Shown one piece after another: positions 45,246-54,119 of a stretch of DNA of 64,000 bases. Origin of the DNA: Lachnospiraceae bacterium. GTDB lineage: Bacteria; Bacillota; Clostridia; Lachnospirales; Lachnospiraceae. Numbering within the stretch: the first letter of the stretch is position 1; each line of letters begins with the position of its first letter. The notes beneath the pieces were generated by a model. That model did no database searches. It was not told the DNA's origin and saw only the letters and a program-made list of their open reading frames with translations. Position numbers and translations under genes: made by a program. Location of the stretch: contig CAAEWE010000081.1 of assembly GCA_900759665.1 (NCBI GenBank), positions 127,879 through 191,878 on the forward strand, given 5' to 3'.

Positions 45246-47285
45246 ATGCAGTTATCTGACAGTATTCGTGAAATTAAAGGAATTGGGGAGAAGAGCGAGA
45301 AGCTTTTTGCCAAACTGGGCATCAGTACGGTGGAAGAGCTTCTCTTCTTTTACCCCAGAGAATATGAAATCGTCGAAAATATACGTCCTATTAATGAGGT
45401 GCAGGAGGGACATATCGTGGTGGTCAGCGGGACTCTTGGAAGCAAGCCGAGACTCCAGTATGTCCGCAATTTAAAGATTGTCAGCACCTTTCTGCGGGAT
45501 GCCAGCGGACAGCTTGAGGTGACGTGGTTCAATATGCCGTTTATCATGAAGACTCTTCGTATGGGCACCAGATATATTATGCGGGGGCGTGTGATCAACA
45601 AAAACGGCAGATACCGCCTGCAGCAGCCGAAGCTTCTTTCCGAGGAGGAGTATCATAAGCTTTTACAAAAGCTGCAGCCGGTATACCCACTGACGGCGGG
45701 ACTGACCAATCACGCCGTCAGCAAGGCGGTGGGCAGTGCATTGAAGAAGGTAGATCTGACCGGGGATTATCTGCCTCTGGAAATGCGTAAAAAATATGAT
45801 CTGATCCTGCGCAAGCAGGCGGTTCATGCGATTCATTTTCCAAAGGATAAGGCGGAGTATATGCAGGCACGCCGGCGGCTGGTATTTGAAGAATTCTTCT
45901 TTTTTGCACTGGCACTTCATCAGATGAAGCAGGGAAAGCACCAGAAGCCGTCGCCTTATGAGATGAATACGTTTGAGCTGCCGGAAAAGCTTATGGACAG
46001 GCTGCCATTTGATCTGACCGATGGGCAGAAGAGAGCATGGGAGGATATCCGGCAGGATCTGACTTCCGGTGTGGTAATGAATCGTCTGATCCAGGGAGAC
46101 GTGGGTTCCGGTAAGACCATCGTGGCAGTGTTAGCACTTCTTGCCTGTGTGGAAAACGGTCATCAGGGCGCGATCATGGTGCCAACTGAGGTTTTGGCAG
46201 AGCAGCATTTAAAGACTTTTCAGGAATATCTGGAGCCTTTTGATATCCGGGTGGATCTGCTGGTGGGCTCCATGACCGCTTCCCAGAAGCGCCGTGTTTA
46301 TGAAGCTCTGGAGATGGGGATGACAGATATTGTCATCGGAACCCATGCATTGATCCAGGAGAAGGTTCATTATAAGGATCTGGCATTGGTGGTGACCGAT
46401 GAGCAGCACCGGTTTGGTGTGCGGCAGAGAGAGGAGTTTTCCCAGAAGGGTCTGGAGCCTCATATGCTGGTTATGAGTGCGACGCCGATACCGAGGACAT
46501 TAGCCATTATCCTGTATGGTGATCTGGATATTTCCGTGATCGACGTGATGCCGTCAGATCGTCTGCCGATCAAAAACTGTGTGGTGGGAACCTCTTACCG
46601 CCCGAAGGCGTATGAGTTTATTGAGGCGCAGGTGCGGCAGGGGCATCAGGTGTATATTATTTGCCCCATGGTCGAGGAAAGCGAAAATATGGAGGCAGAA
46701 AATGTCACTGATTATACGGATACCATGAAGGGAACATTGTCTCCTTCTATTCGTGTAGAATGTCTCCACGGCAAAATGAAAGCAGGAGCAAAAAATGACA
46801 TTATGGAACGCTTTGCTGCCGGAGAGATTGATGTGCTGGTATCCACCACGGTAATAGAGGTGGGCATCAATGTCCCGAATGCTACGGTGATGATGGTGGA
46901 AAATGCCGAACGGTTTGGTCTGGCACAGCTTCATCAGCTCCGGGGACGCGTGGGAAGAGGAAGTGCACAGTCCTATTGTATCTTTATGGCGGGGAACAGC
47001 TCCCAGGAAACCATGGAACGGTTAAATATTCTGGGGGGATCCAATGATGGTTTTTATGTGGCAGAGCAGGATCTCAAGCTCCGTGGTCCGGGTGATCTGT
47101 TTGGAATCCGCCAGAGCGGAGAACTCAACTTTGCACTGGCAGATATTTATCAGGACGCAGGAATCCTGAGGGACGCCAATGAAGCGGCAGCGATGTATAC
47201 GAAGGACGATATTTTGAATCTGTGCAAGAAATATGAGGGGCTTCGGAAAAGGATCATGGCTTATACCGATGATATATTTCTGTAG
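45246..47285 (+). CDS. recG: ATP-dependent DNA helicase RecG
   Basis: Remodels stalled replication forks and recombination intermediates. 679 residues: N-terminal wedge/OB domain (about 1-160), Walker A G-D-V-G-S-G-K-T at 284-291, D-E-Q-H box at 385-388 and a C-terminal helicase fold with RGRVGRG. I start at ATG 45246 because IKGIGEKSEKL matches the RecG N-terminus; an in-frame ATG at 45144 falls inside fakA and adds 34 residues. Only a weak ribosome site is seen, so coupling to fakA is likely. Confidence 0.96.
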   Translation: MQLSDSIREIKGIGEKSEKLFAKLGISTVEELLFFYPREYEIVENIRPINEVQEGHIVVVSGTLGSKPRLQYVRNLKIVSTFLRDASGQLEVTWFNMPFIMKTLRMGTRYIMRGRVINKNGRYRLQQPKLLSEEEYHKLLQKLQPVYPLTAGLTNHAVSKAVGSALKKVDLTGDYLPLEMRKKYDLILRKQAVHAIHFPKDKAEYMQARRRLVFEEFFFFALALHQMKQGKHQKPSPYEMNTFELPEKLMDRLPFDLTDGQKRAWEDIRQDLTSGVVMNRLIQGDVGSGKTIVAVLALLACVENGHQGAIMVPTEVLAEQHLKTFQEYLEPFDIRVDLLVGSMTASQKRRVYEALEMGMTDIVIGTHALIQEKVHYKDLALVVTDEQHRFGVRQREEFSQKGLEPHMLVMSATPIPRTLAIILYGDLDISVIDVMPSDRLPIKNCVVGTSYRPKAYEFIEAQVRQGHQVYIICPMVEESENMEAENVTDYTDTMKGTLSPSIRVECLHGKMKAGAKNDIMERFAAGEIDVLVSTTVIEVGINVPNATVMMVENAERFGLAQLHQLRGRVGRGSAQSYCIFMAGNSSQETMERLNILGGSNDGFYVAEQDLKLRGPGDLFGIRQSGELNFALADIYQDAGILRDANEAAAMYTKDDILNLCKKYEGLRKRIMAYTDDIFL

Positions 47286-47415
47286 GGAAATTACGTCAAC
47301 TGAGAACTTTCATTTTTGCAGAGGGTACATTGCGGAAAAAGTGTTGATATGGTAACATTAAACAGAGTAAATTGTGTGTTTGACAGGAATACAGATAGAA
47401 AATGAGGATAAAGAG

Positions 47416-48552
47416 ATGGTAGTAGATTTAAAAGAGAGCAGAGAAAAAATTGACAAGATCGACAGAGAGATCACCAGATTGTTTGAGGAACGTATGGAGG
47501 TGGCAAATGATGTGGCTGCCTACAAGCGCAGTACCGGTAAAAAGGTCTATGATCCGGAGAGGGAGCAGCAGAAGCTGGACACGCTGCGCAGTTATGCCAG
47601 TACGGAATTTAATGAGACAGCTGTAGAAGATCTTTTTCGTCAGATCATGTCTATCAGCCGCAAATACCAGTATCAGAAACTGGGATCGGGAGCGGCAACC
47701 ATTCCATTTCAGCAGGTGGATGCGCTGGATGTGGATGAAGATACCAGAGTGGTATATTTCGGAGAGCGTGGAGCCTTTTCTGAGCAGGCGATGTTAGAAT
47801 ATTTTGGGGACAGGATCACAGCCTTTAACAAGACGACGTTTCGTGATGTTATCGAGACCGTAGCAAACGGTGAGGCAAAATATGGTGTTGTGCCGATTGA
47901 AAATACATCTACTGGAAGCATTACGGACATTTATGATCTGCTGGTAGAGCACGATATTACCATTGTGGCAGAGCATGTGGTTAAGGTGGAGCAGGCTCTT
48001 TTAGGAGTGCCGGGAGCAAAGACAGAGGATATTAAGGAAGTTTATTCTCATCCACAGGGACTGCTGCAGTGTGCACCGTTTCTGGAGGAGCACGGGATCC
48101 AGGGGATCGAGTATGCCAGCACGGCGGGGGCAGCCAAAAAGGTTGCTGAGGAGAAGGAAAAGACTCATGGAGCGATCGCCAGTATCAGGGCAGCAGAGGT
48201 GTTTGGTCTCGATGTACTGCAGGAGCGGATCAATTACCAGAGTACGAATTTTACCAGATTTATTATCATTTCCAATCAGAAGGTGTTCTTAAAGGACGCC
48301 AACAAGATCAGCGTGGCATTTGAGGTAAAGCATGTGCCGGGAGCACTCTATAATATGCTGGCAAACTTTTATTATAACGAAATGAATCTCACCAAGATCG
48401 AATCGAGACCACTTCACGGAAAGAAATGGGAGTATCGTTTCTTTGTGGATCTGGAGGGAAATCTGAATGAATCGGCGGTAGAAAATGCATTGGCGACTAT
48501 GCATGAATGTGCAAGTAATTTGAAAGTGCTGGGAAACTTTGAGACGAAATAA
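47416..48552 (+). CDS. pheA: Bifunctional chorismate mutase / prephenate dehydratase
   Basis: Makes phenylpyruvate from chorismate for phenylalanine. N-terminal AroQ-type chorismate mutase (about residues 1-90), prephenate dehydratase (about 105-285) with the N-Y-Q-S-T-N-F-T-R-F substrate motif, and a C-terminal ACT domain (about 290-375) with G-A-L-Y and E-S-R-P that binds Phe for feedback. 378 residues from the ATG at 47416; a GTG at 47374 is a poorer start. The leader shows no T-box. Confidence 0.95.
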   Translation: MVVDLKESREKIDKIDREITRLFEERMEVANDVAAYKRSTGKKVYDPEREQQKLDTLRSYASTEFNETAVEDLFRQIMSISRKYQYQKLGSGAATIPFQQVDALDVDEDTRVVYFGERGAFSEQAMLEYFGDRITAFNKTTFRDVIETVANGEAKYGVVPIENTSTGSITDIYDLLVEHDITIVAEHVVKVEQALLGVPGAKTEDIKEVYSHPQGLLQCAPFLEEHGIQGIEYASTAGAAKKVAEEKEKTHGAIASIRAAEVFGLDVLQERINYQSTNFTRFIIISNQKVFLKDANKISVAFEVKHVPGALYNMLANFYYNEMNLTKIESRPLHGKKWEYRFFVDLEGNLNESAVENALATMHECASNLKVLGNFETK

Positions 48553-48571
48553 ACAGGAAAATGGTGTAGAG

Positions 48572-50113
48572 ATGAAAAAGGGACAGATTGTAGAAGGAAT
48601 CGTAGAGCGTGTAGACTTTCCCAATAAAGGGACAGTAATCGTAGAGGAAAAAGCGGAGAACGGAGAAGCAATAAAGCACCGTGTCGAGGTAAAGGGTGTG
48701 ATTCCGGGACAGAAGGTGCGTTTATCCGTTAAAAAGGCAAGAAAAGGCAAAGCAAAGGGAATGCTGCGGGAGGTTCTGGAAAAATCTTCTATAGAAACGG
48801 CAAAGCCGGAGTGTCCGCATTTTGGGACATGTGGCGGCTGCAGCTATCAGACGATTCCTTATGAGAAGCAGTTAGAGCTAAAGAAAAATCAGGTGCTGGA
48901 TCTGCTGCACCCGGTATGTGACGGGATTTCTGATTTTGTATTTGATGGGATTTTGCCAAGTCCAAAACAGTGGGAATATCGCAACAAAATGGAATTCTCC
49001 TTTGGTGATGAAGTTAAAGATGGTCCATTAACTCTGGGACTTCATAAAAAGGGAAGCTTTTATGACATTCTTCATGTGAGCGGTTGCCGGATCGTTCATC
49101 CGGATTTTACAAAAATTCTCGATGGAGTCCGCGATTATTGTGCGGAGAACAATCTGTCATATTATCATAAAAACAGCCATGAAGGAATCCTTCGTCATCT
49201 GCTGGTGCGCCGTGCAGAGTCGACCGGAGAGCTTCTGGCAGCACTGGTCACCTCATCCCAGTATGATGACGCTGCAATGGAACAGCATCTGCAGAATCTG
49301 GCCGATATGCTGTTAAAGCTTCCGCTACAGGGAGCTGTCACGGGCTTTCTGCATATTGTAAATGACAGTCTGGGGGACGTGGTAAAAAGCGATGAGACCC
49401 ATATCATTTACGGGAAAGACTGGTTTATGGAAAATGTGCTGGGACTGCAGTTTAGGATCACACCGTTTTCCTTCTTTCAGACAAATACAAAGGGAGCAGA
49501 GGTGCTTTATCAGCGGGCGAGAGATTATGTGCTGAGCGGGGCAGCGGGCGAGTCGTCCGGTGATGTTGCACAAAGCGTAGAGACAGAGGAATCAGATGGT
49601 GCTGGTGATGGTGTACGAGGCGGAGAGCCGGCAGAGATGTCTGGTGATTCTGTACTAAAAAGTGGTCTGTCCGGAAAAACGGTCTTTGACCTTTACAGTG
49701 GCACCGGAACCATTGCCCAGATCCTTGCCCCAGTGGCAGGTCATGTGATCGGTGTCGAGATCGTGGAAGAGGCAGTAGAAGCCGCCAAAGAAAATGCAGC
49801 ACTCAATGGCCTGACCAACTGCGACTTTATTGCCGGGGATGTACTCAAGGTGATCGATGAAATCGAAGAAAAACCGGATTATATTGTATTAGATCCGCCC
49901 CGGGACGGAATCCATCCAAAGGCTTTGCAGAAGATCATAGATTATGGAGTGCCGGAGATCGTGTATATATCGTGTAAGCCGACGAGTCTGGCGAGGGATC
50001 TGGTGGCGCTGCAGGAGAGTGGGTACCGGGTGAAACGGGTGAGCTGCGTAGATATGTTTTGTTCGACGGTGCATGTTGAGACGGTCTGTTTGATGTCAAG
50101 AAAAGAGAAATAA
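48572..50113 (+). CDS. rlmD: 23S rRNA (uracil-1939-C5) methyltransferase RlmD
   Basis: 513 residues. A TRAM RNA-binding domain (about 1-65) precedes iron-sulfur cysteines C81, C87, C90. The SAM-binding motif D-L-Y-S-G-T-G-T is near the centre of the methyltransferase domain, D-P-P-R-D-G follows, and the catalytic Cys is in Y-I-S-C-K-P. An unusual Ser/Glu/Gly-rich insert of about 40 residues lies just before the SAM motif (about 49540-49665). The protein stops soon after VETVCLMS, where many relatives continue with an extra C-terminal tail. An orphan piece like that tail lies at 52663-52908. Confidence 0.9.
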   Translation: MKKGQIVEGIVERVDFPNKGTVIVEEKAENGEAIKHRVEVKGVIPGQKVRLSVKKARKGKAKGMLREVLEKSSIETAKPECPHFGTCGGCSYQTIPYEKQLELKKNQVLDLLHPVCDGISDFVFDGILPSPKQWEYRNKMEFSFGDEVKDGPLTLGLHKKGSFYDILHVSGCRIVHPDFTKILDGVRDYCAENNLSYYHKNSHEGILRHLLVRRAESTGELLAALVTSSQYDDAAMEQHLQNLADMLLKLPLQGAVTGFLHIVNDSLGDVVKSDETHIIYGKDWFMENVLGLQFRITPFSFFQTNTKGAEVLYQRARDYVLSGAAGESSGDVAQSVETEESDGAGDGVRGGEPAEMSGDSVLKSGLSGKTVFDLYSGTGTIAQILAPVAGHVIGVEIVEEAVEAAKENAALNGLTNCDFIAGDVLKVIDEIEEKPDYIVLDPPRDGIHPKALQKIIDYGVPEIVYISCKPTSLARDLVALQESGYRVKRVSCVDMFCSTVHVETVCLMSRKEK

Positions 50114-50233
50114 ATAGCGAAAAGTAGCGTATTTACGGGCTTTTTTGAGATTAGGCAATAGATCATGAAAGTCCGTATTTCTTGTATTGAAACATATCTA
50201 CTGTAAAAACGGTCAGAGGGTTTAGGCTGTGGT

Positions 50234-50369
50234 TTAGATGTCGTGGGTTGTGGCACTAGGATAGATGTTATCTAGGATGCAAACTCAATTTGAGTGAGTG
50301 ATTTAGATGTTGTCTAATCCGGCAACTCGACTGTTGGCAATATAGCAGGCAGTGGATTAGATGTTATGG
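50234..50369 (+). repeat. Four copies of a TTAGATGTTRT motif upstream of the DUF4238 gene
   Basis: Near-identical 11-base units at 50234-50244, 50261-50271, 50303-50313 and 50357-50367, spaced 27, 42 and 54 bases apart. Between them ACTCAATTTGAGT (50283-50295) is an odd-centred palindrome. The units end just before the DUF4238 ribosome site. They may be protein-binding sites or leftovers at the island boundary. Confidence 0.5.
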
Positions 50370-50384
50370 AAGGAGGAGTTTTGT

Positions 50385-51518
50385 ATGCTAACCAAAAAGC
50401 AGCATTTTGTACCACGTGTTTATATGAAAGCTTGGGAAACGCAAGTAGAAACACTTAAAGAGCCTGATAAAAAATTCAATGGAATTTATGTGATTAAAGA
50501 TGGAAGTACTGGTGATGGAGCAAACAGAAATTCCGTACTTTGGAAACCACATCTGTATACCATCAATTTTAAGTATTCTTTTATTTGCAATTCATGTGCC
50601 AAAGTAAAATCACAGTTTGTTGACATGATTTACGAGTTGCTAAGAAATGAATTTAAACAGCCTGTTTATGGAAAACTAGGATATAGCATTATCAAAACCA
50701 AGAGGAGCATAAAGAAGCACTTTTTTGAAATACATGATTGGGACTTTTATTATGATGATGGTAATGTTGCAAAGAAAGCTGCTATTCTAAGCCAGATAGA
50801 TGCACTTAATTGTTATATTTTAGAAGAATCATTTGACGATTACTTAGAAAAAAACTGGGAAAATACTATGAGTTCATTCGTCGATGGTGTTCATAACGGT
50901 CAGCCTGTTGGACTTGGAAGAAGCGAAAGAATTATCCCGGTAGATACTGCAAGAGATATGTTGGCGTCTTTTTTCGTTATGCTTTGTAGAAATCCTGAAT
51001 TTGATGCTATGGGTGTTTATACACAAATAAAAGAAAACTTGTTGTATCCTGTCTTTGAGTTGATGTGTAAAGACGAAGATGCTGAAACAGTAGACGTAGA
51101 GACAAACGAAGGGATAGAGTATGCTAATGAGTTAATGACGGGAATATGGTATTCTGAACTCTATAAAATGTTCTTTAAGAATACAGGTGGGTTTTATCAT
51201 AATGTTGTGCAATTCGCGTTAAGCGGTTGTCAGATGATTCTTTTTGAAGCCTACGATAACGCAGGGGCTTTTATTACATCTGATAATCCTGCTTTCGAAC
51301 ATAAATCATCTGTTGTTGAGAGAGATAATGGTAGTGGTCTTGTTTTTCCGATATCCCCTAAATATCTAGTTTTTGTTGCTAAAGGAGATGAAGGGATTAA
51401 TGTTGTTGACCATAGATTTGCAGATACAGAAACTGTTAAAAAGTTTAACAGAATAATCAATGCACACAAGACAGAGATAATAATCTCTTCATCAAAAAAC
51501 TTAAAGGATGTTACGTAG
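50385..51518 (+). CDS. DUF4238 domain protein
   Basis: 377 residues. The N-terminal K-K-Q-H-F-V-P-R-V-Y pattern and the later I-T-S-D-N-P-A-F motif mark the DUF4238 family, whose function is not established. A CxxC (CNSC) occurs near residue 70. The ATG at 50385 has AAGGAGGAG at 50368-50376; an in-frame ATG at 50361 overlaps the repeat. It is the first island gene, right after rlmD, followed 51 bases later by a membrane-anchored protein gene with which it may be co-transcribed. Location in a mobile region suggests a defence or element-maintenance role, which is inference. Confidence 0.7.
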   Translation: MLTKKQHFVPRVYMKAWETQVETLKEPDKKFNGIYVIKDGSTGDGANRNSVLWKPHLYTINFKYSFICNSCAKVKSQFVDMIYELLRNEFKQPVYGKLGYSIIKTKRSIKKHFFEIHDWDFYYDDGNVAKKAAILSQIDALNCYILEESFDDYLEKNWENTMSSFVDGVHNGQPVGLGRSERIIPVDTARDMLASFFVMLCRNPEFDAMGVYTQIKENLLYPVFELMCKDEDAETVDVETNEGIEYANELMTGIWYSELYKMFFKNTGGFYHNVVQFALSGCQMILFEAYDNAGAFITSDNPAFEHKSSVVERDNGSGLVFPISPKYLVFVAKGDEGINVVDHRFADTETVKKFNRIINAHKTEIIISSSKNLKDVT

Positions 51519-51569
51519 TTCGCGAAAATTACAAAGCCTATTATAGAAACAATAGGAGGTTCAAGATAT

Positions 51570-52403
51570 ATGGAATACATAGGAATAGGTATTGTTATAG
51601 CTGTAGCAATAGCAGCAGGCATTATCACCTATACAAAATTTAAGAAGCATGAAGATATTCCATCAGGGGATTTGGTATCAGTGCCATCAACAGTAACCAG
51701 CGGAAAAGATGAGCTTGTGGAGATTCATCATGAAAATGAACTTGTTATTCAGATGGAAATGCTTCCGGCAGAGGCAATTGAGGATGATACCAAGTTGGTA
51801 GAAATCACTGATAGCAAGGTTCTGGCACACGTAAATAATCTGGTTCCGGGATTAGCTCAGGCCGGGAATGCAGTCAATAATGCTGCGCAGGCTGTTCAAG
51901 CAGCGAATGGCGAAGTGTTATATCGTGCGGTTATTCCTGCTGGTGCCAAACTGACAAATTCTAAAACAATGGAAGGCGCTGTACGCGGTATCTATCATGG
52001 TGCTGACGGAATTAAAGGTCATGCCAATCTTGTGGCTGTAGAAGCACAAAAAGGAACTGCGGTTGTTGCAAATACTGCAGCAGCGGCAATGGGCGTTGCG
52101 TCAATGGTTGTTGGCCAGTATTACATGACACAGATAAATGCTGAGCTGGGTGAAATCAGTGATGGTATTTCCCAGATACAGGATTTTCAGGATAATGAGT
52201 ATCGCAGTAGAGTATTTTCACTTGTGGCTCATGTAAAGAAGATTGCTGATTTCCAAACTGAAATATTAGAAAATGATGAGTTGCGTCTTTCGAAGATTGC
52301 ACAGCTTGATAGTTTAGAAGAAGAATGTACACAGCTTCTTGGACAAGCCAATCTTACACTCGCAGGTTTCGCAAAGAAGACTGGTCTGGATTATGAAGCC
52401 TAG
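51570..52403 (+). CDS. Membrane-anchored protein of unknown function, 3'-truncated
   Basis: 277 residues: N-terminal transmembrane segment (about 4-20), then a region with many short helical Ala/Gly segments, including GYR-like GAVRGIYHGADGIKGHANL and a hydrophobic stretch at about 165-185, ending in an acidic coiled part with D-F-Q-D-N-E. The stop at 52401-52403 falls at the exact point where the minus-strand recombinase relic begins, so the C-terminus is probably lost. From memory, relatives continue beyond K-K-T-x-L-D-Y. Function unknown; paired with the DUF4238 gene. AGGAGG precedes the start. Confidence 0.6.
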   Translation: MEYIGIGIVIAVAIAAGIITYTKFKKHEDIPSGDLVSVPSTVTSGKDELVEIHHENELVIQMEMLPAEAIEDDTKLVEITDSKVLAHVNNLVPGLAQAGNAVNNAAQAVQAANGEVLYRAVIPAGAKLTNSKTMEGAVRGIYHGADGIKGHANLVAVEAQKGTAVVANTAAAAMGVASMVVGQYYMTQINAELGEISDGISQIQDFQDNEYRSRVFSLVAHVKKIADFQTEILENDELRLSKIAQLDSLEEECTQLLGQANLTLAGFAKKTGLDYEA

Positions 52404-52502
52404 TCTTGTTAAGGAAGTCAGTGGTGTAGGTCTTCTGCAGAAGGGCATCACCGATGTATTTCTCATTTGTCGTTTGGCAGGAATGACCATTACATTTCCC
52501 AT
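52399..52502 (-). pseudogene. Internally deleted serine recombinase relic
   Basis: On the minus strand, the start at 52502 gives M-G-N-V-M-V-I-P-A-K-R-Q-M-R, the usual opening of Lachnospiraceae serine recombinases. After about 15 codons the frame shifts into K-Y-I-G-D-A-L-L-Q-K-T-Y-T-T-D-F-L, which belongs to their interior. The catalytic domain between is gone, so a deletion joined the two ends. It marks a former integrated element. Confidence 0.6.
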
Positions 52503-52660
52503 CAAATAACCTCGCTTTCTATAAGGCTGTATAAGTACTCAGCCTGTTTTACTGGATTGTCAAAATACTCTGTGATATCGCCGAAGCGGAAGAGTATAGG
52601 AGTCTTCTTCTCAGGTGTTTCTTTGAATCTGTCGTTGCGACCAAGTTTGGCTGAGATTGG
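52503..52660 (-). pseudogene. Fragment of the small ORF upstream of the recombinase
   Basis: Minus-strand coding-like stretch ending ...D-I-T-E-Y-F-D-N-P-V-K-Q-A-E-Y-L-Y-S-L and stopping in a TGATG overlap with the recombinase start, so it was probably translated with it. It is open up to about 52660, where the orphan rlmD-type tail begins on the other strand. I cannot name a family. Confidence 0.4.
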
Positions 52661-52662
52661 AT

Positions 52663-52908
52663 ATGTCGGAATTAGACATAACAAGTGCAGAAAGCAAAGC
52701 AACATATAAAGAAATACAGGAATATGTGCAAAATAAATATGACCTGCATGTAACAAATTTATATATAGCGCAAGTAAAACGTGAATTTGGAATTATAGAA
52801 AGGGAAAACTATAACACAGGTGAAGGCAAAGCAAAAGTGCCACAAGTAACAGCTGAAAAAAGAGAAGCTATTATAGATGCACTTAAATACTTCCAGATGA
52901 TTGAATAA
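52663..52908 (+). pseudogene. Orphan C-terminal tail of an RlmD-type methyltransferase
   Basis: A plus-strand open stretch starting M-S-E-L-D-I-T-S-A-E-S-K and ending A-L-K-Y-F-Q-M-I-E. From memory this is the C-terminal extension often fused to RlmD-type methyltransferases in Lachnospiraceae and clostridia, with the typical Y-I-A-Q-V-K-R and K-V-P-Q motifs. There is no start with a ribosome site, and an in-frame stop occurs shortly upstream (52624). It could be the displaced tail of the rlmD at 48572, separated by the inserted island, or from another copy. Confidence 0.5.
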
Positions 52909-53052
52909 AAACAAAGCGGAAGAAAGTTGGCTTTTTTTTGGAAGATGTAAATATGTGTTTTCCAAAAATCAATTTTTGATACAGTTAGGACAGTTCTCGT
53001 ATCAAAAAGACAAGTGCAGGACTTACAAAACAAAAAGTGTCTTTTATAGCAT

Positions 53053-53163
53053 AGGTGGAAGAAAGTTGCTATTTTTAAAATTATAGCTGTAAGTTTTGTA
53101 CACTTCAAGTGACAAAATATGATAAATAATAAAAAAGTATCACCTATTAATAAGAAAAAATGG
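53053..53163 (+). repeat. Long imperfect direct repeat, copy A
   Basis: First of two roughly 115-base copies. Shared parts in the same order: AGGTG-GAAGAAAGTTGCTATTT at the left, GTAAGTTTTGTACACTTCA in the middle, GATAAATAAT, and TCACCTAT-AAT on the right. Copy B is at 53390-53510, 337 bases downstream. No gene is seen across 52909-53539. Confidence 0.7.
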
Positions 53164-53389
53164 AAAAAGAAATATACTATTTCCATTATTGAGCATTTTT
53201 CTTTCCACTTTTCTTAATTAAAAAATGGTGTAAAATCTAATAAATCACAAACATTTCATTAAGAAAAAGGGGTATAAAAGGCTAAAGTGTAAGTTTTATA
53301 GTTATTGTGAAGGATTTATATGTTGATGGCATTTTATACACTAAAAGTATTGATGTAAGACTTGAGAATATAAGTGTAGCTTATATTAA

Positions 53390-53510
53390 AGGTGTAGAAA
53401 AGTTGCTATTTAGATAAGATTTAAAGATTATAGGTGTAAGTTTTGTACATTTCAAGTGAAAAAAGTTGATAAATAATCAAAAAGTGTCACCTATCAATGA
53501 GAAAAGTGGA
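53390..53510 (+). repeat. Long imperfect direct repeat, copy B
   Basis: Second copy of the repeat at 53053, with GTAAGTTTTGTACATTTCA and TCACCTATCAATGAGAAA. A third partial piece (AAGTGTAAGTTTTATAG) lies near 53284 between them. The spacing and AT-richness would suit replicon or attachment-site leftovers. Confidence 0.7.
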
Positions 53511-53539
53511 AGGTAAAGGGGTCAAAAGTGGAAAATTAA

Positions 53540-53863
53540 AATATAAATTCCATTATAATAGATCTTAAACGATATGTGTTAATTCCAGCACTTAAAGAGA
53601 TAAATGAAAAATCGGATATATTGGTAGTGGAAAGATATGATGCATATACAAGTGCTATGGATAGTAGAAAAAGAGAAGATATGACACCAGATGAATATGC
53701 AAAAATTGTTATAGATAGTATGGCGCAAAAAGGAAGCAGAGGAAAAGGTGTATATAAGATTTCTTTTAGAGTATTGGAAAACCATAATACAAGTGATAAA
53801 ACTCAAAAATTAGATATGAAAAGCCTTTTAGGAATTGAAAAAAGTAATAATAGTGAAGAATGA
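53540..53863 (+). pseudogene. Possible replication-initiator relic
   Basis: An open frame without a normal start. The opening I-I-D-L-K-R-Y-V-L-I-P-A-L-K-E-I-N-E-K resembles the C-terminal winged-helix part of Rep_3-type plasmid initiators. The remaining sequence (Y-D-A-Y-T-S-A-M-D... to 53863) is not recognised. No ribosome site is seen. It follows directly after the direct repeats, where an iteron-type replicon would have its initiator. Tentative. Confidence 0.35.
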
Positions 53864-54026
53864 TAAATAAAAGAATTATAAAATGCATCATAACAAACCA
53901 AACAAAAAGATTTAGCATGCCAGTGCTTTTTCTGGCTCGGTAAATTTTTTGTGCGGTAGACTGGGAATTGATGCATCAGCATCAAGGCGTGTAGCGCAAA
54001 TATATGAGGAAAAACAAGCCAATATG

Positions 54027-54035
54027 TGGTATAAT
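54027..54035 (+). promoter_or_regulatory. Extended -10 promoter of the hsd operon
   Basis: TGGTATAAT (54027-54035) is an extended -10 element about 85 bases before hsdM. No good -35 is seen. In the leader a stretch (53945-54040) also reads as a protein fragment (R-V-A-Q-I-Y-E-E-K-Q-A), probably a decayed gene. Confidence 0.5.
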
Positions 54036-54119
54036 ATAAAGGTATGACAAATAGATGTACAGATTATTGGACAGGTAATTTTATATACTGAAAAGAAAGA
54101 CAAAGGAGAACTTTTTACA

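Noticed and set aside
47286..47415. T-box or riboswitch before pheA
   Set aside because: Leader is too short and lacks a specifier-type stem or T-box sequence.
50234..50369. CRISPR array
   Set aside because: Units are too short (11 bases), spacings are irregular, and no cas gene is present.
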